In this document: one piece after another, positions 54,486 to 60,859 of the stretch | Layout: each line of letters starts with the position of its first letter | Position numbering within the stretch: the first letter of the stretch is position 1 | Assembly (NCBI RefSeq): GCF_902826655.1 | Contig: NZ_CADEFR010000004.1 | Location: 62,001 to 126,000, forward strand | Direction of reading: 5' to 3' | Length of the DNA stretch: 64,000 nt | From: an uncultured Methylibium sp. | GTDB lineage: Bacteria; Pseudomonadota; Gammaproteobacteria; Burkholderiales; Burkholderiaceae_C | Notes under the pieces: model-generated | Told to the model about the DNA's origin: nothing | Databases searched by the model: none | What the model saw: only the letters and a program-made list of their open reading frames with translations | Translations under genes and position numbers: made by a program

Positions 54486-55262
54486 ATGTACCTGCGCGAA
54501 TCCAAGCAGCGCCGCGCCGACGGCAGCACGGTGTCGTACCTGCAACTTGCCGAGAACGTGTGGGCGCCCGAGCGGCGGCGCTCCGAGACGCACGTGGTCT
54601 ACAACTGCGGCCGCGCCGACGATCGTCGTGGGCATGGCCGTCACGCGCGAAGGCTTCCCGGTGCGACACTGGGTGTTCCCCGGCAACACGGTGGACGTGA
54701 GCACGGTGGCGCAGGTCAAGCGCGACTTGCGCGACTGGCAACTCACGCGTTGTCTGTTCGTCGGCGATGCGGGCATGGTCTCGGCGGCCAACTTCAAGGC
54801 GCTGGCCGCTGGCGGCGGCAAGTACCTCATGTGCATGCCGATGCGTCGTGGCGACGCGCTGACCGAGCAGGTCCTCTCGCGCGCCGGCCGCTACCGCACC
54901 GTCAACGAGCGCTTGCAGATCAAGGAGGTCGTGATCGGTGATGGCGAGCGTCGTCTGCGCTACGTGGTGTGCTTCAACCCCGAAGAAGCCGCACGGCACC
55001 AAGCCCATCGCCGCCAGTTGCTTGACCACCTTGAAGCCGAACTGGCGGCGATGGGTGACGCCGCCCAGGATGTGCAGAGCAAGCGCGTGGCCGCGTTGCG
55101 CAGCTCCAGCCGCTATGGCAAGTACCTCACGCTTGGCGCCAGGGCCTTGCAGCTCGACGCCAAGGCGATCAAGGCCGCTGAGCACTACGACGGCAAGTTC
55201 CTCGTGCACGGCAACGACGACACCCTCAGCGCCGAAGACATGGCGCTGGACTACATGATGGT
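54486..55262 (+). pseudogene. IS1634-type transposase fragment
   Basis: MYLRESKQRRADGSTVSYLQ begins the protein; after about 40 residues it jumps frame and skips a large internal section to VVGMAVTREGFPVRHWVFPG, LTRCLFVGDAGMVSAANFKA and KYLMCMPMRRGDAL, typical of IS1634/IS4-like transposases. The 3' end is cut at about 55262 by the facing IS5 fragment. Inactive. Confidence 0.7.
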
Positions 55263-55690
55263 GGCGTCCACCACGGTGCCGGTCTTGAGTATCAGGCCTT
55301 GCTGCGCCAGGCCTGCGTTGATGGTGGCCAGCACCTGCGGCGCAAGGTCGTGCTTCTCCAGCAGATGCCGGAACCGCAGGATGGTGGTCTCGTCGGGCAT
55401 GCGGGCCGCACCGTCAAGGCCGACGAAACGACGGTACAGAGGACGCTCGTGCAGTTCCTCTTCCATGGCTGGATCGCTCAGGTTCCACCACAACTGCAGG
55501 CAGTGAATGCGCACCATGGTCTCGATGGGAAACGGCGGTCGCCCGCCCAGTGCCTGGTGCGCGCCGCGGGCGTGCGGCTGAATCAACGCGACGAGCGCGG
55601 CCCAAGGAAGACCTGGTTCACCTCGTCGAGGAAGACCTCCTTGCGGGTCTTCTTGGGCAGCGGGTCCAGGCCAAACGTCATCTGATCCAT
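55251..55690 (-). pseudogene. IS5-type transposase fragment 2
   Basis: Starts MDQMTFGLDPLPKKTRKEVF at 55690, shifts frame near 55590, then reads GGRPPFPIETMVRIHCLQLW, PDETTILRFRHLLEKHDLAP and VVDATIM before joining the IS1634 fragment at 55251. It is related to, but clearly diverged from, fragment 1, so two different IS5-type elements contributed. Confidence 0.75.
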
Positions 55691-55821
55691 GCCCTGCATC
55701 GTGCTACGCCATCAAGCGGCGCAACAGTCGAAGTGACCAGAGGTCTTGCAGACCGTCCCTAGGGTATTTCCCATGGGATCAAGTTTCGTTGGCGCGCCCG
55801 GACAGCGGGTCGTGCTTCGTT

Positions 55822-55866
55822 TTGTCTGCCATGGCTATAGCTCCGGATTCGACAGCTCCCTACAGT
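55822..55866 (+). promoter_or_regulatory. shared BMC promoter motif, copy 3
   Basis: TTGTCT at 55822 and CTACAGT at 55860, 38 bp start to start, ending 54 bp before the GTG at 55921. It lies just right of the IS patchwork, so the second CrtC-like operon keeps its own promoter. Confidence 0.65.
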
Positions 55867-55920
55867 CGCTGCAAACAAGCTGGCCCAGAATCGGCACAGA
55901 CCGGACCTGAGGAGACAATC

Positions 55921-56925
55921 GTGATTCGCGACGACGACGCAGACTTTCACGCACCCGATCCGGCCCATCCGACCTGGGCGGAGACCAACTACTTCGGCTT
56001 CTACAACGCCGAGGAGCATCTCAACGTCGGGGTGTATGCCCTGTTCCGCCCCAATCTCGGCACGGTCACGACCTCGGTCTGCATGAACTCGCGCCGCACG
56101 GTGACGCACTGGGAGGCTGACTTCTGCGACATGCGCTCCGCCGTGCCGATCCCGCAGCCGCGCAACCTGCGCGACTACGCGCTCAGCAGCGGCCTGCACG
56201 TGCGCTGCCTTGCGCCCAACCGGCAGTGGCAGATCGACTACGACGACGGCCACGGCACCCGCATCGACGTTCGCTACGAAGCGCTGATGCCGGCCTTCGA
56301 CATCCACGATCCGGCGATGGACCCGATGTGCGCGTCGGCGTCTCAGGAGGGTAAGTTCGCCTGGGGCACCGCCTACAACGGGCACTTCGATCAGACCGGC
56401 GCCTTCAAGGGCAGCGTCACGGTGCGCGGGCGCACTGTGCCGATCGATTGCGTTTCGACGATGGACCACAGCTGGGGCCCGCGCCCCGAGCGCGGCGCGC
56501 CCGCGATGAGCTGGCTGCACGCTCACTTCTCGAAGGACTTGGCGATCCACGCCATCCTCGGTTTCAATCCGGCACAGGACAACGGGCGCGAACTGTGGCT
56601 CGCGCACGGCTATGTGCTCGAGCGCGGCAAGGTCTTCGGGCTGAAGGCCGGCACCGGCCAGACGCTGCGAAAGCAGGAGCGCTATCCCGAGAGCATCGCC
56701 CTGCGACTGACCGACGGCACCAATCGCGTGTGGGAGCTGAATGGGCGCGCCGTGACCACGATGCCTTGGGTCTACGTGCCCAACAGCATCGGCTTCAACA
56801 CGCTCAGCGAGTGGACCTGCGGCACGCAGCGCGGCTGGGGCGAGGTGATGGACTTCATCGAGTTGCCGGTCCTCAATACGCTCAACAGCGCCCCGGCCAC
56901 GTTGCGCGCGTCCAAACCGCTTTGA
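55921..56925 (+). CDS. CrtC/AttH-like (lipocalin-type hydratase-like) protein 2
   Basis: 334 residues from the GTG at 55921, preceded by GAGGAGACAATC. It is about two-thirds identical by eye to the protein at 30347-31345, with the same landmarks: WAETNYFGFYNAEEHLNVGV, YEALMPAFDIHDPAMDPM and STMDHSWGPRPERGAPAMSW. Conservation of the HSWG region in both copies suggests it is the active or ligand site. It is the first gene of the second rightward BMC-associated operon and is intact, while the HAD gene behind it is not. Confidence 0.65.
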   Translation: MIRDDDADFHAPDPAHPTWAETNYFGFYNAEEHLNVGVYALFRPNLGTVTTSVCMNSRRTVTHWEADFCDMRSAVPIPQPRNLRDYALSSGLHVRCLAPNRQWQIDYDDGHGTRIDVRYEALMPAFDIHDPAMDPMCASASQEGKFAWGTAYNGHFDQTGAFKGSVTVRGRTVPIDCVSTMDHSWGPRPERGAPAMSWLHAHFSKDLAIHAILGFNPAQDNGRELWLAHGYVLERGKVFGLKAGTGQTLRKQERYPESIALRLTDGTNRVWELNGRAVTTMPWVYVPNSIGFNTLSEWTCGTQRGWGEVMDFIELPVLNTLNSAPATLRASKPL

Positions 56926-56933
56926 GGCTTCGC

Positions 56934-57332
56934 GTGCCGCCCGCCATCTTCTTCGACACAGATGACACCCTGGTGGACACGCGCGCCGCATCGTGGAAGC
57001 TGTTCGCGCAGACGAACAGCAAGCACGGTCCGGGCGCCCCCACTCGCCTTGCATCCTCTGCCATCTTCGAGGAGAGTTTCCTCGAGTCGCTGACGCGGCG
57101 CTGTTCGTCGGCATCGCGCCCTGCTTTTCAAACGCGTTTTCGGGCGACTGCAGCACGGCCTACCGCGAGGACGCGCCGGGCGGGGACATCCGCGGCGCAC
57201 GGCCGCGGACGCCCAGGTGATTTGGGCGCCGCGCCGCGTGACCCGGAGGCCGGCGTGAAGGCGCAGCAGCGTGGTGGGCGGGCCGGCGCCGAGCCCGTCG
57301 CCACGCGCCGCCCGCGCGACCACTCGCCGTAG
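56934..57332 (+). pseudogene. decayed HAD phosphatase paralogue
   Basis: Begins MPPAIFFDTDDTLVDTRAAS then WKLFAQTN, matching the first 30 residues of the HAD enzyme at 31379-32353, but the nucleophile motif DLDGT has become DTDDT. Similarity fades after ESFLESLTRRC; motifs II-IV are absent and the rest is Arg/Ala-rich. The gene is a remnant of the duplicated CrtC-like/HAD cassette. Confidence 0.7.
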
Positions 57333-57425
57333 CGCCGGCCCTGAAGTTAAGCCCGTGGTCGCGTGGCTACGCCGCCTAACGTGGCCAGCAAAAAACCGAA
57401 GTTCCTTCCTCAAGGAGACACGAAG

Positions 57426-58673
57426 ATGAAGTGCCTAGAACTGATGCCCCTCGAAGAAACCGTCAAGTGGGCCAAGCATAACTCCTGGTACGTGGCCGAC
57501 CTGTTGGCCCGCCGGGGCACAGAGGGCGTGAACCCGCTGATTCCGCGCGCGGAATACGAGATGCTGTCGTTCCAAACCACGTTCTTGCAGCACCCATGGC
57601 TGTACATGTGGCTGGGCGAGAAGGTCGGCATGGAGGGCATCCGCGCAACCTGCAGCTCCGGCCACCGGGAGTTCGGGATCAAGACGATCACGCCGTGCAA
57701 CATCCAGTGGGGCTGCGGGATTGCGCTGTTCGGCCGGCTGTTCCTGATCGACGGTGGTCTGATCGGGCCGAACGACTACACCGACAACCTGCGCATCATC
57801 TACAGTTTCTGGCGCACCGTCTTCGAGGGCTACATGCGGCAGAAGAAGCCCGCGGTCATGGACCTGGGCTATGCGCTGCAGGTGCTCGACCAGGACGTGG
57901 TCGAAGATCTTGGCACGAAGGTGGAGTCGCTGCGCGACCCGGAACTGCGCGCCACCGTGGGCCGCTTCAACTCGCTGGCGCAGCTGATGGGCTTCCTCGA
58001 CCACTACGACAACCGGCTCGGGCTGGGCGACACCGGCCCGTACGACCTCGGCGACCGCTTGATGCTGGTCCGGGACTGCTTCGTCAACGAGAAGTCATTC
58101 CCTTGGACCTACGTCGTCGGCGACCTGCCGTTCTCGTACTCGCTGGTCCTGACCTACGACAAGAAGAAGATGATGCGCGACCGCCAGAGCGGCAAGCTGA
58201 AGATGTTCTCGATCTACAACACCGGCACGCTGTTCTGCGATCCGGCCGACTACGAGGACGAGGCACTGATCGAGGCGGCAGTCTATATGCGCGACGCCGA
58301 CTTCCCGAATGGCACGACCACCAGGATTCCGCTGAATGAGCTGGAGACGCACATCGAGAAGATCGAGGGCGCAGTCGAGCGGATGTACTCGTATCTCGCG
58401 ATGAAGCCACATTTCGACAAGATCCTCGAAGGCAACTGGACCTATGTCGCTGCCTCGCTGCCCTACGTGCGGGCGCACGACCTCGAGGCCGAGGCCGCCT
58501 CCATGGGGTTCTGGGACATGGATCTGCGCAGCATGGAGTACCTGCTCAAGGGCTACGGCAGGGCCGGCGAAGTCCAGCGCAAGGCGACGGCCGGGCTGGG
58601 AGCGCCTCCGCCGCAGCTTCCGGGGTTCCGCTGCAGGGGAACCAAGTTCGGCAGATACGAGATCAACAACTGA
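57426..58673 (+). CDS. uncharacterised 415-residue protein of phosphotransferase cassette
   Basis: Start ATG at 57426 follows AAGGAGACACGAAG; the frame is open further upstream but without a signal. Notable segments: RAEYEMLSFQTTFLQHPWLY, TPCNIQWGCGIALFGRLFLI, SFWRTVFEGYMRQKKPAVMD, LPFSYSLVLTYDKKKMMRDR and a C-terminal helix-rich region. No signal peptide or clear membrane helix, no nucleotide-binding motif that I can name. It is followed at short spacing by a 153-residue protein and a free-standing PEP-utiliser swivelling domain, so I infer a subunit of a multi-part ATP-dependent phosphotransferase, analogous in organisation to phenylphosphate synthase. Confidence 0.6.
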   Translation: MKCLELMPLEETVKWAKHNSWYVADLLARRGTEGVNPLIPRAEYEMLSFQTTFLQHPWLYMWLGEKVGMEGIRATCSSGHREFGIKTITPCNIQWGCGIALFGRLFLIDGGLIGPNDYTDNLRIIYSFWRTVFEGYMRQKKPAVMDLGYALQVLDQDVVEDLGTKVESLRDPELRATVGRFNSLAQLMGFLDHYDNRLGLGDTGPYDLGDRLMLVRDCFVNEKSFPWTYVVGDLPFSYSLVLTYDKKKMMRDRQSGKLKMFSIYNTGTLFCDPADYEDEALIEAAVYMRDADFPNGTTTRIPLNELETHIEKIEGAVERMYSYLAMKPHFDKILEGNWTYVAASLPYVRAHDLEAEAASMGFWDMDLRSMEYLLKGYGRAGEVQRKATAGLGAPPPQLPGFRCRGTKFGRYEINN

Positions 58674-58709
58674 CAACGCGGCGCTTCGTCGAATGGAAAG
58701 GAGCTGAAC

Positions 58710-59171
58710 ATGGCTGATATCAAAGTGAAGAAGGACGCCGAGAAGCGGTTTGCTTGGTCGCACGAGGAGTGGACCCTGAGCAAGAACTTCCAGACGGCCG
58801 ACGAGTTCGAGACCTGGCTGAGCAACGAGTCGAAGTACTTCATCCGCTGCAACTCGGGCTTCTACGCCCAATGCGTGATCGTCTGCATCGAGTCCAAGGG
58901 CGACGAGTTCCTGGCTTACGTGGACGCGTACAAGGGCAAGTTCCCCCCCTGGTACACGGCCGAGGAACTGGCCGTACTCGACATCGACGAGCTGCGCAAG
59001 GAGCCGGCGAAGATCAAGTGGGACGAAGATTGGGAGTGGACGACGCTGCGCAAGACCGACTTCCCGCTGCGTCTGAAGGAAGTTGTCTTCCTCTACCCGC
59101 CTCAGGAACCCGCGATTCCGTGGCTCTTCCTCTCGCCCGAGGAAAGCGGTCTGGACAAGATGAAGATCTGA
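58710..59171 (+). CDS. uncharacterised 153-residue cassette protein
   Basis: Start ATG at 58710 follows AAAGGAGCTGAAC. Charged, soluble protein rich in Trp and acidic residues: MADIKVKKDAEKRFAWSHEE, FETWLSNESKYFIRCNSGFY, AQCVIVCIESKGDEFLAYVD. No family recognised. Fixed position between the 415-residue protein and the swivelling-domain protein suggests it is a small subunit of the same complex. Confidence 0.6.
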   Translation: MADIKVKKDAEKRFAWSHEEWTLSKNFQTADEFETWLSNESKYFIRCNSGFYAQCVIVCIESKGDEFLAYVDAYKGKFPPWYTAEELAVLDIDELRKEPAKIKWDEDWEWTTLRKTDFPLRLKEVVFLYPPQEPAIPWLFLSPEESGLDKMKI

Positions 59172-59192
59172 CTCACCACAGGAGACACTCAC

Positions 59193-59642
59193 ATGGCTAA
59201 CGAGACCGAGATCGACGGTTACCGCTACATCGGACAGGGCTACAACGTGGTTCCGATCGGCCGCCACAAGGGCGTGGCGCTGAACGTGACAGATCCGAAA
59301 CAGATGATCGCGTTGATGAAGGACCCGCAGAAGATCAAAGAGACGATGGTGGTCACGCCCGGCGGCACGACGACCTTCGTCGCGCCGCTGCTGTACAAGA
59401 AGCCCGCCGGCATCATCACCTACGCCGGAACGCCCGAATCTCACCTCGGCATCGTGGGGCGCAACTTCCGCGTGCCGATCATCATGACGCTGACCCTCGA
59501 GGGGGCGGAGTCCATTCCCGACGGCACGCCGCTGCTGATGGAGTGCGACGGCAAGCTGGGCCGCGTCTATGCGAAGATGGAAGTGAAAGCGGGGGCGCAG
59601 CAAGCGCCTGCGGATCAGTCGCCCGGGTCGACGCTCGGGTAA
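59193..59642 (+). CDS. free-standing PEP-utiliser swivelling (phosphohistidine) domain protein
   Basis: 149 residues, ATG at 59193 after CAGGAGACACTCAC. The core KPAGIITYAGTPESHLGIVG, RNFRVPIIMTLTLEGAESIP, DGTPLLMECDGKLGRVYAKM follows the pattern of the mobile domain of PEP synthase and PPDK (G...SHxaivaR.f.vP.v......l.dG..v.vdg..G.vy), with His84 as the expected phosphate carrier. No ATP-grasp or barrel domain is attached, so it must work with other proteins, most likely its two upstream neighbours. Assignment rests on motif pattern only. Confidence 0.65.
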   Translation: MANETEIDGYRYIGQGYNVVPIGRHKGVALNVTDPKQMIALMKDPQKIKETMVVTPGGTTTFVAPLLYKKPAGIITYAGTPESHLGIVGRNFRVPIIMTLTLEGAESIPDGTPLLMECDGKLGRVYAKMEVKAGAQQAPADQSPGSTLG

Positions 59643-59742
59643 TTGCCGAATCCGGCCGGCGTCCGGTCCTGGCCGGACCGCCGCCGGAGCCCCAACGCTC
59701 GAAGGAGCGACAAGAGCGGCGCGATGCCGCCATGCGACAATC

Positions 59743-60315
59743 ATGCTTACCGAAACTGAATTCCTCGTCTTCAATGCGGTCTATTTGAAGAAGATGGTCG
59801 CTGCACCGCAGATCGTCGAAATGACGGGCATAGGGGCGGACGACGTCGCGCGCTGTCTCGAGGACGCGACGACGCGGGGTTGGGTAATGGATATGGGCGC
59901 CGACGGCGTGATGGTGCTCGACGACGGCGCCGCTGAGGTGTTGAAGCACTACGCCGAGGCCTATGTCCAACAGCGCAAAGATCCGGCGATGACCGCCTGG
60001 TACCACGGCTTCGAGGCGCTGAACCTGCGCTTCATCGCCGCGGTGACGCAATGGCAGGAGAGCGACGGGGACTCGACCGCCGAGCGCCGACTGCTGCAAG
60101 CGGCCGAACGGCTGGCCAAGGACATCGCGCTGCTGATGCCGGCGATCCCCCGCTATGCGGGCTACGTCGGCCGTCTGGAGAGCAGCATGGAAAGGGTCGA
60201 CTTGGGCGAACGCGACTTCGTCTGCAACCCGACCGTGGACTCGGTGCACAACGTCTGGTTCGAATTCCACGAGGACATCCTCACGGTGCTCGGGCGCAAG
60301 CGCGATACGACGTGA
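59743..60315 (+). CDS. unknown protein, possible winged helix plus helical domain
   Basis: 190 residues. The first 65 residues ([40 protein letters not shown]) look like a winged-helix fold; the remainder is alpha-helical ([20 protein letters not shown]). It lies 100 bp after the cassette and upstream of the third shell gene, with no strong ribosome-binding site. It may be a small regulator or a structural/adaptor part of the phosphotransferase complex. No catalytic motif seen. Confidence 0.55.
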   Translation: MLTETEFLVFNAVYLKKMVAAPQIVEMTGIGADDVARCLEDATTRGWVMDMGADGVMVLDDGAAEVLKHYAEAYVQQRKDPAMTAWYHGFEALNLRFIAAVTQWQESDGDSTAERRLLQAAERLAKDIALLMPAIPRYAGYVGRLESSMERVDLGERDFVCNPTVDSVHNVWFEFHEDILTVLGRKRDTT

Positions 60316-60565
60316 ACGTACGCGCCGCCGATGCTGCGCCATGGCGCCGCGCCGATGCCGCAGGGCCGCCGCTGGGCCTCCGTCCAGCGGGCGCGGCGGG
60401 GGCGGGCGGCGCTGCATGGACGTACACTGCGGTTCGCACGGAGACCGCTTGTTGACGCGGGAGCCGCGCGGCATGGCGGGAAGGCTGCGCTCCGCGCATG
60501 CGGCCGCTTCGATGCGGGCGAAGAGCTGTGCTCAGGTTCAAGGCAATCGATGGAAGGGGACGATC
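60316..60565. other. GC-rich interval before third shell gene
   Basis: 250 bp, very GC-rich, without a believable gene and without the TTGTCY/CTASAGT motif. A promoter for the shell gene and second PucR regulator may lie here but is not recognisable. Confidence 0.35.
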
Positions 60566-60844
60566 ATGACCGATGCCCTGCGCGGGGCGGCGCTGGGGCT
60601 GGTAGAGACGATCGGCAAGACTGCCGGGATGCACGCTGCCGACGCGATGGTGAAGGCGGCGAACGTGACCCTGCAGACGGCGCAGCAGCCGGGCGGCGGC
60701 ATCATCACGGCGATCGTGGTGGGCGCGGTGCGCGCGGCCGGCGCGGCCGCGAAGGGTACCGTCGGAAAGGTGGGCGCCGCGCACGTGATTCCCCGCCCGC
60801 ACGAAGAGGTCGAAGACATTATCGAGCGGCCCTGCGTGCGCTGA
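60566..60844 (+). CDS. hexameric BMC shell protein 3 (BMC-H), shortened
   Basis: 92 residues from the ATG at 60566, after [52 protein letters not shown] and [20 protein letters not shown] align with hexamer protein 2. The helix segment that reads [18 protein letters not shown] there is reduced here to [11 protein letters not shown], about six residues shorter, while flanking residues are conserved. The loss falls in the second BMC helix, so this tile may be mis-folded, specialised, or non-functional. It lies 15 bp before the second PucR-type regulator gene. Confidence 0.88.
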   Translation: MTDALRGAALGLVETIGKTAGMHAADAMVKAANVTLQTAQQPGGGIITAIVVGAVRAAGAAAKGTVGKVGAAHVIPRPHEEVEDIIERPCVR

Positions 60845-60859
60845 AGGACGGAGCAGTCG

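Larger units (their letters stand above)
53701..55758. mobile_element. patchwork of broken IS5/IS1634 elements with inverted ends and CTAG flanks
   Basis: The left end begins GGAAGGTCTGCAAAGCCC at 53701 and the right end, read inward from 55758, begins GGACGGTCTGCAAGACC: imperfect inverted repeats. CTAG directly abuts both ends (53697-53700 and 55759-55762), fitting the CTAR target duplication of the IS5 group. Inside are two truncated IS5-type transposases facing each other and a truncated IS1634-type transposase between them. It separates the membrane-protein gene from the second CrtC-like gene. Confidence 0.75.

Noticed and set aside
33030-59642. Acetone or acetophenone carboxylase, or a full phenylphosphate synthase, as the pathway enzyme
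   Set aside because: None of the large hydantoinase-like carboxylase subunits or the zinc-binding small subunit is present, and the 415-residue protein does not match the phenylphosphate synthase subunits I know; only module-level similarity remains.
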